DNA of 64,000 bases, taken from positions 137,001-201,000 of the forward strand of contig JASPKZ010004576.1 of the NCBI GenBank assembly GCA_030220185.1, read 5' to 3'. The position numbers and the translations under genes are program-made. Origin of the DNA: Diploptera punctata (lineage: Eukaryota; Arthropoda; Insecta; Blattodea; Blaberidae). Below are positions 41,630 through 52,378 of the stretch, in pieces. How positions within the stretch are numbered: the stretch's first letter is position 1; each line of letters begins with the position of its first letter. The notes under the pieces were generated by a model. It was not told where the DNA came from and did not search any database. It worked only from the letters and a program-made list of their open reading frames with translations.

Positions 41630-41810
41630 GGGTGTAGGATAACGTGAAAACAGAATTCGAAAATCGCTTTATCGGCCGCATTTTCTTCTCAGTGAAACTG
41701 AGTATATGCTATCTAAATGAGACATGAAAGACATTTTTTAAAAAATGAGCGAAATCCGACTATTACGAATGGGTCTTTACCTGAATTACTAACTTATCGG
41801 CCGCCATATT
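41630..41810 (-). repeat. Family G (280-bp unit), diverged reverse copy
   Basis: GTGAAACTGAGTATATG, AATGAGCGAAATCCGACTAT and TACCTGAATTAC are the complement of the CTGAGTTTCGTTGTGAAAC, GTCTGATTTCGCTCATT and TTCAAGTAAAC blocks of family G. Confidence 0.5.
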
Positions 41811-41814
41811 TTTC

Positions 41815-42300
41815 TCTCAATATAACTGTACAACATGCAATTCAAGAGTTATGAAAATAAAGATATATTCCATAAACCAACAAACCCGTGCCATAAATTC
41901 GTTTTGCTGAGGAATTCGCTTAGTTTGCGCAGTTCCTGAGTGACGAAATTTTTTCTTGCATAATTTAGTGATAATTAAGCCTATACATTTTTAATACTTA
42001 ATGCAGTGATGATTCTCACGAGTTACGTTTGAGGGAATTAATTGTTAAATATCGAGTACTTTTAATGTATGTTGTGAGAAATTTTCACGAGAACACGACA
42101 TGCAAGCAGCCATTATATAATTAAGTGAAGTGCATATGACCAGAGGCTAAATTCCCTCCAGGCGTCGTAGATTTAATTCCTGCAGATTTGTGTGAAATAT
42201 AACACCATTAAATCCAATTATTTACACCAATAACATCCATACTTATAAAAATAAAATTGAAGTAAAAACATATAGTTTTAATAAATCTAGAAAGTAGTTA
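41815..42300. other. No recognisable gene
   Basis: No motif recognised. Confidence 0.35.
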
Positions 42301-42305
42301 TAGGC

Positions 42306-42365
<60 letters not shown>
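42306..42365. repeat. (AAT)n microsatellite
   Basis: About 58 bp of AAT repeat. Confidence 0.95.
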
Positions 42366-42366
<1 letters not shown>

Positions 42367-42524
42367 TATATACAGATTTTCAATGTTTACACAAATTTCT
42401 GTGCCTAAAGTTTTATTTTCCTTCTCTATTCGTCCCTATCCATCTACTCCAAGTTCTCCAGTCCTCTTGTTCTCATTCCAGTTCTTATTTCTTTCATCCA
42501 CTAGTTATGAGCTCTTCCTTTCTT

Positions 42525-42725
42525 TCTTCTTTCAGGTGGACACCATTCCAATGGGTATTTTTCTTCTTCCTTCGTCGTACATGCCCATACCAACTTAATT
42601 GCTATATCCAGTTTCCCATAAAGACCATGATCTCAGTGTTATGAAGTTTCCTCAATTCAACTTTCTGTTCCTTTTTCTTTGGTCCAAAAAATCCTAAGCA
42701 CTTTATTCACAAATATTTGTAAACT
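42525..42725 (-). mobile_element. RTE family A-like degenerate fragment
   Basis: CTTTGGTCCAAAAAATCCTA and GCACTTTATTCACAAATATT match the complement of the KVLRKIFGPKR region. CCCATAAAGACCATGATCTC matches the LHGLYRK region. Heavily decayed. Confidence 0.65.
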
Positions 42726-42729
42726 TTTA

Positions 42730-43000
42730 TGTTTTTACACGCTTTATATTAGCTTAACCTGTATCTTTCTATCTATGTAACGGAATCTATCAACACGATT
42801 TTCACCCACTTAAAAACATTTGATCGACTTGAAAGTTTGTACACTCGTAAAGGACCAATGGCAATACAATAATTTCATTTTTTCTAAGATCTTGGCCAGG
42901 ATCATCAGGGCATCAAACAAATTAAGACCAGTATAATAGGTTGCTGACTTATCGATTTTTTACTCCATCGTTGTAAGAAATTAATATTATATCCTGTGGT
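42730..43000. other. No recognisable gene
   Basis: No motif recognised. Confidence 0.35.
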
Positions 43001-43002
43001 AG

Positions 43003-43095
43003 TTCGGTTGGTAGAGCGGTGGACTGTAGTGGTATATAATTTCAGTAATCCATAGGTCGCTGGTTGAAATCCGGCCGGGTGGATTTTTTTTAAAA
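43003..43095 (+). mobile_element. tRNA-like SINE head
   Basis: GTGGTAGTTCGGTTGGTAGA (box A-like) and GGTTGAAATCCGGCCGGGT (box B-like) are followed by GGATTTTTTTTAAAAG, as in SINE-4. The body is lost. An anticodon-arm insertion argues against a functional tRNA. Confidence 0.55.
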
Positions 43096-43394
43096 GAGTA
43101 TTACTTTTAGCTCATACTACAATAGTATCGAATTCAAACATATTTACATTTCTATCTTATTCTGTAAAATATTAACGACAATTTTGTAAACTTACCACAT
43201 TGTAATTTATCCAAAAAATATGAGAAGGCTATGGTTAACTGTAACTATTTATAAAATATTCTAAAATATTATAATAATGTTAGATAATAATAATTAAAGA
43301 AATATAATTATATTCGTGCCTAGACACTAAAAATATCGTAAGCAATTAAATGTTCATCGGATTCCGGTTTATGACAATTAATTAAACTAAAAAT

Positions 43395-43935
43395 TAAAAA
43401 AAAAATAATAGTTTAAAAAACTAAAATAAGACGCTTTATTAGAAAACCAAACTAAAAAATAAAAAAATAAATAATAGTTTGAAAAAAAACTAAAAAAGCA
43501 CGCTTTATTGAAAAACCAAACTAAAAAATGGAAAAAATAATTTAATTTCCAACACGCTTGGGATAAAATTATAGTGGTCAACAAAAAATCATCTCCAACA
43601 CATCTAGAATAAAACTAGAGTTATCTACAAAAAAATAATTTTACCATCAAAAGCATGGGGTGATTTTTATGGTTTTTACGTTTTCTTCTTAGGGATTTCA
43701 CTTTTACCAATATCTGTTTATTATCAAATATATTAATTGATATAGAGTACCCCACGCTTTTGATGGTAAAATTATTTTTTATGTAGATAACACTAGTTTT
43801 ATTCTATATGTGTTGGAGATGATTTTTTGTTGACCACTTTAATTTTATCCCAAGCGAGTTGGATTTTTTTTTTTCATTTTTTAGTTCGGTTTTCTAATAA
43901 AGCGTGTTGTTTTAGTTTTTTTAATTGTTACTTAT
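43395..43935. mobile_element. Large foldback element with arms of about 180 bp
   Basis: The left arm (43478-43660) and right arm (43750-43930) are long inverted copies: GCACGCTTTATTGAAAAACC pairs with the TTTTCTAATAAAGCGTG region, GGTCAACAAAAAATCATCTC with its exact complement, and TTTTACCATCAAAAGC with GCTTTTGATGGTAAAA. The loop is 89 bp. Outside the left arm (43395-43477) the terminal segment GACGCTTTATTAGAAAACCA is duplicated. No transposase; class unknown. Confidence 0.85.
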
Positions 43936-43939
43936 TTTT

Positions 43940-44340
43940 TAAGAAAGATATCTGCGAATGCAGACCTAGAGTATATGAAATTCTTCTAACTGTAAAATTA
44001 TAATATGCATAATCATCAAAGTGACATTTCACCTTGTTTTAAAAATGTTTTTTACATGTTACAACTTTCTAATCTCTTGGTCAGTGAGTGAAAACATGAA
44101 TTTGTATTCACAGCGAATAAATTCATTGAATTGCGATGAAGGGCATCATAAGCACGTAGAGTCCGTTCTATATCTGTCACAACTAATTGATCGTCGGGGC
44201 TGAACTTCCTTCAAACTCATTTTAAAGTGATGTTGCATTATTTTTCGCACGCTTCACATTTGATTGTATCACGGTTAAACTTTTTTAAAGTTCAAGTAGG
44301 GCTACAATGTAACGACCTTCATTTTCTCATATTTGTTTAA
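43940..44340. other. No recognisable gene
   Basis: No motif recognised. Confidence 0.35.
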
Positions 44341-44344
44341 TTGC

Positions 44345-44345
44345 T

Positions 44346-44380
<35 letters not shown>

Positions 44381-44387
44381 CATACAT
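44345..44387. repeat. (AC)n(AT)n microsatellite
   Basis: Compound dinucleotide repeat at the tail of the following SINE-1. Confidence 0.95.
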
Positions 44388-44389
44388 AT

Positions 44390-44716
44390 CCATCCATTGT
44401 AATTCTGCCCGAGGCAGGTCCTTCACTGCAATGATAGCATTTTCATGCTATACTTGCAGCTTTACTAGGGAATTGTAGGTGTGGTAGCTTCCCGTTGCTC
44501 TCCACACCGGTGATGGATGATGATGATAAGATGATGATTGCGATGGCCATATGATTTCGGGGACCGTTTGGGCCTTAAAGTTTTCCTGACATTTAATTAT
44601 AAGTGAGGAATAACCCCGATAAAAACCTCACCCAGAAAAACTGTCCCGACCGGGGATTGAATGCGGGCCCGCTGCGTGACAAGGCAGCACGCTACCTCGA
44701 GACCACAGCGATGGAC
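44390..44716 (-). mobile_element. SINE-1 copy (first of a head-to-tail pair)
   Basis: Reverse SINE-1, tail CATCCATTGTAATTCTGCCC, head CCACAGCGATGGAC. Only about 20 bp of (TATG)-like sequence separates it from the next copy. Confidence 0.9.
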
Positions 44717-44739
44717 TAAATGTATGTATATATGTATAT

Positions 44740-45079
44740 CCATCCATAGTAATTCTGCCCGAAGGCAGGTCCTTCACTGTAATCATAGCATTTTGACGCT
44801 ATGCTTGCAGCTTTGCTAGGAAATTGTGTAGGTGTGGTAGCTTCCCGTTGCTTTCCACACCGGTGAAGGATGATAATGATGATGATAATGATAAGGATGA
44901 TCATGATGATGATGGCCATATGATTTCGTTTGGGCCTTAAAGTTTTCCTGACATTTGTCTTACAGGTGAGGAAAAACCCCGATAAAAACCTCACCCAGAA
45001 AAACTGCCCCGACCGGGGATCGAATCCGGGCCCGCTGCTTGACAAGGCAGCACGCTACCTCGAGACCACAGCGGTGGAC
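44740..45079 (-). mobile_element. SINE-1 copy (second of the pair)
   Basis: Full-length reverse SINE-1. Duplication ATGTATGTATATAT at 44720-44733 and 45083-45096, though in low-complexity sequence. Confidence 0.9.
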
Positions 45080-45084
45080 TATAT

Positions 45085-45089
45085 GTATG

Positions 45090-45173
<84 letters not shown>
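45085..45173. repeat. (AT)n(GT)n microsatellite
   Basis: About 25 bp of AT followed by more than 60 bp of GT. Confidence 0.95.
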
Positions 45174-45174
<1 letters not shown>

Positions 45175-46190
45175 GGAATTAAGACTATAATAATTAAAGC
45201 TATACAAAATTTATATGACAATTGCATATCTGAAATTAAAATTGGCAGTAAATTGTCACATGGTTTTACGATAAATAAAGGTCTTCGTCAAGGTTGTTGT
45301 CTATCACCGACTCTTTATTTAAAATGTATGTACATGACATATTAAAGAATTGGAGGAGAAAATGTTCAAGCATGGGAATTCCTATTTCAAACAATAAAAC
45401 TTTACATTACTTACATTTGCGGATGATCAATTGTTAATTGCACAATATTATGAAGATTTAGAGTATATGGCTGGAAAATTAATAGAAGAATATGACAAAT
45501 GGGGATTAATTTTAAACATGAAGAAAACAAAATATTTATCAATTGGTGAACCAGAAAAAAAATATTTTTGGATACTGGAGACTGAATAAAATCTTGTAGT
45601 GAGATCACATATTTAGGAATTAAAATAAATAAAAATAGTAGTTGTGAAGAGGAAATAATAAATAGAAATAATAAAGGAAATTTTGCAATTGCTTGCCTCA
45701 ATGGAATATTATTGGATATAAATGTAAGTGATAAAAATAAAATTAATATATATCATAAAATTATTAAAAGCATCATTACTTATGGAGCAGAACTCTAGCC
45801 ATTAACAACAAAATCAAATAAGTATCTTTTGGCAACTGAAATGGATTTTGTACAAAGGGCAGCAAGAATTTCAAGAAGAGAAAAAGTTAGAAACTCAGTT
45901 ATAAGGGAGAAAATGAAGATTGAAGACACTATTTTAGATTATATTAAAACTCAGCAGTTAAGATGGTACGAGCATTTCCAGCGTATGGAAGAGAATCGGC
46001 TACCAAAATGTATTTTGGAATGAAAACCTGAAGGAAGACGAGGCAGAGGAAGACCAAAACCCTCCTGGAGTCAGGGAATATATGTATACATGAAGGAGAA
46101 ACATCTACAACCAGGAGATTGGATGGACCGACAAAATTGGCTATTAGGAATCGGACGATGCCAAAGACATTAATCAACCGATGTTCTATG
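45175..46190 (+). mobile_element. RTE-like LINE (family B), RT core to 3' end, degenerate
   Basis: Reading across frameshifts: IYDNCISEIKIGSKLSHGF-like segment, then INKGLRQGCCLSPTL, LTFADDQLLIAQYYED (FADD catalytic motif), LILNMKKTKYLSIGE, YLGIKINKN, ITYGAELW-type region and MDFVQRAARISRREKVRNS. It ends with IREKMKIEDTILDYIKTQQL and RWYEHFQRME. The 3' end ATCAACCGATG(T)TCTAT abuts (AT)n. Several indels; inactive. Confidence 0.85.
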
Positions 46191-46326
46191 TATATATATA
46201 TATATATATATTGGTTGTTCACTTGGTACATAACTATGAGGGATGTAAACTGTAAGTTATATTTTATCCAGAAGTTGATATCAGAAGAATGAAAGGAACG
46301 GCAAAAAAACAGTAAAATGTTACAAT

Positions 46327-46588
46327 GTAAAGTAAAGTGATCCCACTATAGGCCATGGGAGACCCTCGGGATACTAGTAGTTTAAGCATCCCACAATCAG
46401 CACTTGATCACAGACTGGTTGTCAGCCCTAAGTGACGGCCACCTTATCCCCACAACAAGCGTCTAGTACTAATTTCCGTTAGAGTCTGACTGGAACCCAG
46501 AGCCATAGTGCCGGCATTAGATTTGGGTGAACTTAAAAATCCTGACCCTACCGGGACTCGAACCCTCGACCTTCCGGTTTGTAGCGTA
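46327..46588 (-). mobile_element. SINE-2 copy
   Basis: Reverse SINE-2: GTAAAGTGATCCCACTATAG, TAAGTGACGGCCACCTTATC, GCCATAGTGCCGGCATTAG and head GGGACTCGAACCCTCGACC. Diverged. Confidence 0.8.
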
Positions 46589-46589
46589 T

Positions 46590-47078
46590 TGAATGTTATA
46601 CTGCCAGAATCTCCTCTGGCTCATTGGACTAAATCAATTCCCGGTGTATGAAATTGTTGATTGAAGATTAGTAGTAAACGTAGCAAGGCAAAATTATATT
46701 TGTCTTCACGATAGCTCTTATTGAATTTATGAAGTTTAACCACAAAATCAAATTAATGATAGCAGAGTATCTAGTTTTGCAATACAGATAGGTTGTGACA
46801 TTATTTGACTTATCAACGACATCTGGAATAAGCTCTCCGTCAAATTGGCTGGAGATGAAATCTTGCGGTTTTCGTAACTATCTTTTTGCAGTCACTTCCA
46901 TTTGAATTCTAAATTACATTTACTGAATGCAGTCATGTGATGGTTTAAGATACACGTCGACTTCTTATTATTCTTCTAATTCTTCTTATTTTTCGTCTTC
47001 TTCTCCATTCTATCCATATGTTGGGTCTGTTTTGAGAATATTAATATTTTTTTGTCCATGTTGCTTTTTTTTAAATTT
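46590..47078. other. No recognisable gene
   Basis: No motif recognised. Confidence 0.35.
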
Positions 47079-47079
47079 C

Positions 47080-47350
47080 TAGCATTTTCCCCTGGCACCA
47101 GCGGAATTGTAATCTTTTTTTAGGTTGGGGCACCTGGAACACGTAGTAGTTACATTACTCTGATGATGTGATGGGTGATAAATGATAAAAAAAGCTCCTG
47201 GAGAGTCCTTAGCCTAAACTTAACCTAAATTCCAGATCATGAGTAACCACAGGAACAATTCCCTTTAAGAAAAATTCCTATGATCTGACCGAAAATCGAA
47301 CCCGGGATCTGATGAACTGTAGTGAGTAACGCTGTCCACTATCCCATGAC
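47080..47350 (-). mobile_element. SINE-3 copy
   Basis: Reverse SINE-3: CCTAAACTTAACCTAAATTC, CCCTTTAAGAAAAATTCC and the head complement ATCGAACCCGGGATCTGATG. Lies head-first against the SINE-2 at 47362. Confidence 0.8.
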
Positions 47351-47361
47351 CTTATCAAATA

Positions 47362-47628
47362 GTAAAAGGTAAAGTGATCCCACTACAGTCCTCAGGAGGC
47401 CCTTGGGGTAGTAAGAGGTTAGGGCTCCCACTTTTTCTTGACAATCGGCACTTGATGTTAGCCGGGGTGTCAGCCCTGCGTGACGGCCGCCTTTACCCCA
47501 GAACAAGCGTCTGGTACTCATTTCAGTTAGAGGCTGAGTCGACCCCAGGGCCATAGTGCCGCCAGAAGGTTTGGGTCAGTTTAAAAATCCTGACCCCACC
47601 GGGACTCGAACCCTCGACCCTCCGGCAG
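47362..47628 (-). mobile_element. SINE-2 copy
   Basis: Reverse SINE-2, closer to the 23818 copy than 46327 is: GCCCTGCGTGACGGCCGCC, AGGGCCATAGTGCCGCCAGA, GGACTCGAACCCTCGACCCT. Confidence 0.85.
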
Positions 47629-47839
47629 GTGGTTAAAATTTTGTTTCTGAAGCTTCTGATCACGAATTGTAGTCGTTCACATTGTTTCTTAACGAAGAAC
47701 TGATTCACTGTCGGAACCTTCAACCTGGAGGGCCTGTGTGCATTTGGTCTACACCGGGTATTTTATTCCCTCGGTACTCACCATATCTGTCAAGCCTTCT
47801 CTAATCCGCAACTCCGCACGGGATGTAGTCTTTCACCTT

Positions 47840-48316
47840 TATTATTTAATATATCTTGAAAATGTCTTCTTCTTCACTTCACGGGGTAAGCAAAGGCCTG
47901 TACCGCCTCACAGTTGTTCTGTCCATCTTTTCACTAGCCTTCCTACATTCCTTGAACCTCTTGACTTGTAGATAAATGCTGCTTTTGGTAACCTTGTTAC
48001 ATTCATTCTTTATAGATGTCTAAACCATTTTCTATATATTCTTTGATTTTATCATTGGATATATATTTAACTCTGTTCTTATATCTTCATTCTTTTTCCG
48101 ATCCAATCTTCTGCAGCCTTTTGTTCTCGTAAGGAAGTTCACTTCTACGCTTTGTATTCTATTTTGTAATTTTTTTTGTATCGTTACCCAAGTTTCAGTC
48201 CCACAAAGTAATGCAGGAACTGCCAATCTTTTATAAAACTTCAATCTAGTATCTCTTATTTCTGGAAAATATTCTAAAACAGTTAAAGAGAAGCTGTACA
48301 CCAATGTACATCCCAC
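47840..48316 (-). mobile_element. LINE polymerase C-terminal fragment
   Basis: Minus strand: LKFYKRLAVPALLCGTETWV, IQSVEVNFLTRTKGCRRLDR and KKNEDIRTELNIYPM. Same region as 15415-15600 (LALPSLIYGCETWTL...KKNEDIRTELNI). Broken downstream. Confidence 0.75.
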
Positions 48317-48504
48317 TAGATTATTACTTGTTTACATTGAATTTTGCTGATGATCATGTGGTTTTTGCTCAGGAAGTTGACAATTTAGAATGTATGTTTT
48401 TAGATTTTATATTTTTAGATAAATATTTTTGGAGAAAATTTGCGATGACAATATTCCCAGTAATGAGTAATAGAATGTGGTTTCAGAGTTTAGCATATTT
48501 AAAT

Positions 48505-48625
48505 ATTGTCTGCAACACCATTCTTGTTTGTAATTATTGTTCTTGGGTATTTTAATTCTGTCACTTCTTCAAAATGTCCCTCATTTGTTGCTAACATTCC
48601 ATTCCCATTTAATGATATAATTCGT
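48505..48625 (-). mobile_element. RTE family A-like fragment
   Basis: GTTTGTAATTATTGTTCTTG, GTCACTTCTTCAAAATGTCC and CATTCCCATTTAATG correspond to the complement of the NEGNFEELxEFKYLGTIIT coding region. Confidence 0.65.
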
Positions 48626-48634
48626 AGTATTATT

Positions 48635-48953
48635 TTCTTTAGGATGGAAAAATCCAAGGAACAAGTCCTTCGGGAGGGACTTTAAGCCGTGGGTCCCGAG
48701 TCTGAATATTTTCAGGCTCGTAAAAGATCCTTAAGCGTGAATGGAAAGGCCTCTAAGCAAAATTTACCGAATTTTCCCGTCCTAGTACTAGCATGGTTTC
48801 CTAGATGTCAGTATGAGGAGGAACGCTGACCACGGACCACTCAAAGGACATCTATACGAAAACAAGTGTAACTAAATTAGTATGGTTCAAATTCTTCCCT
48901 GTAGGGGGAGAGCGCCTACATCTCTGTAAGGGAAAAACATGGGCTTACAAGAT
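48635..48953 (+). mobile_element. SINE-4 copy, head missing
   Basis: AGTCCTTCGGGAGGGACTTT, CCGTGGGTCCCGAGTCTGAA, CCTAGATGTCAG and a tail ACTAAATTAGTATGGTTCAA, GGGGGAGAGCGCCTACATC, ATGGGCTTACAA. The tail recurs at 50105-50232. Confidence 0.8.
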
Positions 48954-49298
48954 TTCCGATTGAGGGTCTTTCCACTTCAGCGGTTGCCCTTTTACCAGCC
49001 GGCTGCTGGCCCTTCACATCCACATGTGTCAATCACAGAGGTCGATGATCAACAGCCAGTGTAGGGGTGACATGTGGTTAGCATGTCGAGTCCCCCAGCC
49101 GTTATAGCTAATTCCTCAACCTGGAGCCGCTACTTATTGTAGCTACCCAATTGCCTCACGATGCTGGGTGGGCACCGGTCCCATACTGGCCGAAATACCA
49201 TGAGAAAATTTCTTCCCCCATGGAGACTCGAACCAGCGCAAGTCCCGTAGCTCTGCGCCAAGGCTTCCTACCTTAACCGCTCGGCTACGGCGCGGGAC
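48954..49298 (-). mobile_element. SINE-5 with 12-bp duplication, inserted at the SINE-4 tail
   Basis: GGCTTACAAGAT at 48942-48953 and 49299-49310 defines a 345-bp insertion. On the minus strand the head reads CGCCGTAGCCGAGCGGTTAA (box A) and GCTGGTTCGAGTCTCC (box B), a Leu/Ser-tRNA-like start. The body contains ATGGGGGAAGAAATTTTCTC and the CACCCAGCATCGTGAGG region. Only copy in the window. Confidence 0.85.
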
Positions 49299-49324
49299 GG
49301 CTTACAAGATACACGATTAAATAA

Positions 49325-49725
49325 CCGCTGTGATCTCGAAGTAACATCGTTGCCTCGTAAACAGCGGTCCGGGTTGGATTTCCGATCGGGACACATTTCC
49401 TGGTATTATTTCGGGATTATTTCTGACCTTCAAGACAAACGTCGGGTAAGATCAAGACCCAAATGCTTCCCGAACGTCATCTAGCCATTATAACCTACAT
49501 CCAAATCACATTCGTCTTGTTTTGCATGAATGAATGAATGCTGTGTCCTGTCATAAAGTGCTCGTGTTGTCTGGGATGTGGTCCTGGCATTCAGCTATAA
49601 TTCGTCTAGGGAGACCCTCCACGTCTTTGTATGATCAAGAAAGTATTGGATGGTCTAACATTACAAATCCTTTCCCGAGATTCGTGCCCTTATAACATGA
49701 GAATGTGTTGGGCATGTGAATGTAC
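49325..49725 (+). mobile_element. SINE-1b copy
   Basis: SINE-1-like head (CCGCTGTGATCTCGAAGTAA, GGGTTGGATTTCCG) with a 3' body shared only with 7265-7700: GGGAGACCCTCCACGTCTTT, ATGATCAAGAAAGTATTGG, GAATGTACCAATA. Confidence 0.7.
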
Positions 49726-49747
49726 CAATAAGGGGAAGATTAACATA

Positions 49748-49749
<2 letters not shown>

Positions 49750-49808
<59 letters not shown>

Positions 49809-49812
49809 GAGA
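49750..49812. repeat. (GA)n microsatellite
   Basis: About 62 bp of GA repeat with a single C interruption. Confidence 0.95.
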
Positions 49813-50104
49813 AATAATTGTAATGTTTTGATTACTCACGAGTTTCATAGAGTTAATCCGAAAGAATATAAGTGTCAAAATGTATTAAAGATATTCTAAT
49901 GCTTTCTGAAATCGGCCGATAAGAAATAGAATCGGAAACACATATTAGAAATGAGGAATTTTAAAATGATCAACATCATCATTTCCTTCATGCAAAAAGG
50001 TTTGATTAGGTCTCATTCAGGAAACTGATCTCATTTTGTTCTTGGCCATCCCACACTTCTATACTCGGACTCCTCTAATTTACATACGTATAACTGTTTT
50101 TTTC

Positions 50105-50232
50105 TGACCAAGGACCACTCAAAAATGGCCTCTATACGAAAACAAATGTAACTAAATTAGTATGGTTCAAATTCTTCCCTGTAGGGGGAGAGCGCCTAAA
50201 TCTATGTAAAGGGAAAACATGGGCTTACAATA
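50105..50232 (+). mobile_element. SINE-4 tail fragment
   Basis: Near-identical to 48833-48950: GACCACTCAAAAATGGCC, ATGTAACTAAATTAGTATGG, GGGAGAGCGCCTAAATC, ATGGGCTTACAA. Confidence 0.8.
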
Positions 50233-50249
50233 CAATAACTGTTTTGTTA

Positions 50250-50368
50250 TTCGTTTCTTGATCCATTCTAGTCGAACCATTTTCGTATGTGTTCTTTAAT
50301 TCTATCTGTTAGGCTGATTATGTTAATATCTTTGCTATATTTTTATCTTGTAACGTAGGCCTATATCC
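50250..50368 (-). mobile_element. LINE C-terminal fragment, left part (split by the RTE insertion)
   Basis: The minus strand gives NRIKEHIRKWF-like residues. The fragment continues beyond the RTE at 53668-53780 (FYKVMDVPVLLYGSKNWTL). The full-length RTE interrupted this older LINE. Confidence 0.55.
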
Positions 50369-50401
50369 AGCTTCATGTACCTTACTTACTTACTCACTGG
50401 C

Positions 50402-50720
50402 ACTATCGAACCCGTAGGTTCATGGCCGCACGGACATAAGCTCTCCATACATCCCTATCTTGAGCTAATGCTTTCCAATCATTCCCTGTATAATCTACTT
50501 CCCTCAAATCATAGTTAATGTTGTTCTCCCACCTCATTCTTGGTCTACCAACTGGGCGTTTTCCTTCTGGCTTTCCTACAAGAAGTTTCCATGCACGTCT
50601 TTCATTCCCCATACGCGCAACATGTCCTGCCCATCGCAGTCTACGGGACTTAACTGTTCTTATTATATCTTGCTTCCTATAAAGACCATGTAGTTCATTG
50701 GCTGTAGTAGTCTTCTCCAT
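50402..50720 (-). pseudogene. RTE family A extreme C-terminus (out of frame)
   Basis: NELHGLYRKQDIIRTVKSRR, LRWAGHVARM, GKRPVGRPRMRWEN and VWRAYVRAAMNLRVR, separated from the RT body by indels between 50700 and 50890. Confidence 0.88.
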
Positions 50721-50881
50721 TCACCTGTCTGTTCATACTCTCCTTTTTTGTTGCCAAAAATTTTCCTAATAACTTTATTCTCAAATACTCTCGTACTCTC
50801 CCTTCCTCCCTTAAAGTAAGATTCCATGTTTCGCACCCATAGAATCTAACTGGTAGAATAATAGTTTTATCTAGTTTCAGC

Positions 50882-52378
50882 TTAACGTTCTTTTGAAAGG
50901 AGTTTGGACATCAAAAGTCTCTGCAATGCATAATAGCATGCATTTCCAGAATTGAGCCTATGTTTAATTTCTTTGTGCATCTCATTCCTATTTGTGATTA
51001 TTGTTCCTAGGTATTTGAATTCAGCCAATTCCTCAAAATTTCCCTCATTTGTTATTAGCTGTCCATTTCCATTATATAATGTATATCTACGTGTGACCAT
51101 ATATTTAGTTTTACTGATATTTACTTCCAGTCCTAATTTCTTAGTGTTACTCAATAGTGTGTGCGTGTTGGCCTTTAGTATCTCCTCGCTATCGGCCAGT
51201 AGTACTACATCATCAGCATAAACTAACAGCTTATTAATACCATTCAGTTGTAAGCCTTCCTCATTCTCTAAAGATTTAATGGCATGCTCTAGTACAAAAT
51301 TAAATAGTAGAGGAGATAGTGCATCTCCTTGCTTCAACCCATTCTGGATTTCAAAAGTGTCTGAAAACTGTTTGCCTACACGCACCCTACTCGTTGAGCC
51401 ATTTAGACACATTCGTATAAGTCTAACTAACTTTTTAGGAATTCCGAACTCCAGCAGGATACTATATAACTTCTCCCTCTTAATTGAATCATATGCTTTT
51501 TTGAAGTCTACATATAGTTGATGTACAGTACCATTATATTCCCATTTCTTTTCTAAAATCTGTCTTATACTAAAAATCTGATCTGTTGTAGACCTGTTTC
51601 TTCTAAATGAACATTGATGATCTCCTAGAATGTCATCAATATAGGGAGTAAGTCTGCTTACTAATATATTTGTTAGAATTTTGTACGAAGTTGAAAGTAA
51701 TGAGATGCCCCTGTAGTTGTTGCAATCAGTTTTATCTCCTTTCTTATAAATTGGTATGATAATTGATTCCTTCCATTCATCTGGAAGAGCTTCTTTTTCC
51801 CAAATCATACTAAGCAAACAGCGTATCTTGTCCATCAATTTTTCTCCCCCTGATTTTATCAGTTCTGCTGGGATCTCATCTGAACCTGATGCTTTATACA
51901 ACTTCAATTTTTCAATTGCAATTTCAACCTCTAATGCACTTGGCTCTGCGACTAGCATTTCTGCTGTCTGTAACTTATCCTCCTCGATGTCCTGTTCTGT
52001 ATGTACATTTAATAGCTGATTAAAATAACTTTTCCATCTATTTAATATACTCTTGGAATCTGCAATCATATCCCCATTTTCATTCCGAATTATGTTTGTT
52101 CTAGCCTGAAACCCTTTCTTCTCTATACTAATTCCCTGATATAATTCTCTAATGTTCCTATTTTTTGCATTCATTTCAAGATCATTAATCTTCTCTCTCA
52201 AATATTCCCTCTTTTTACTCTTTAGTAACTTGGTGGTTTCCCGTCTAACACTACCCAATTGCTCTAAATTTACCTCATTTGGCTCGTGTAACCATTTCAT
52301 TTTTGCTAGCTTTCTTTTCTTTACAATGTCGGCACATTCCTCATCAAACCATTTCTTGTTTGCCTCTTTTTTAAACAA
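50882..52378 (-). pseudogene. RTE family A C-terminal ORF: linker and reverse transcriptase
   Basis: About 498 codons. NKKWFDEECADIVKKRK linker, DEWKESIIIPIYKKGDK, NNYRGISLLSTSYKILTNIL, LYVDFKKAYDS, GLKQGDALSPLLFN and LLVYADDVVLLA (YADD). The linker segment that copy 2629 loses to frameshifts is continuous here. An extra A near 50890 terminates the frame at LLSKER, before the conserved C-terminus. Confidence 0.9.

Noticed and set aside
45085..45173. Thr/His-rich and Val/Cys-rich ORFs over the (GT)n tract
   Set aside because: Microsatellite translation only.
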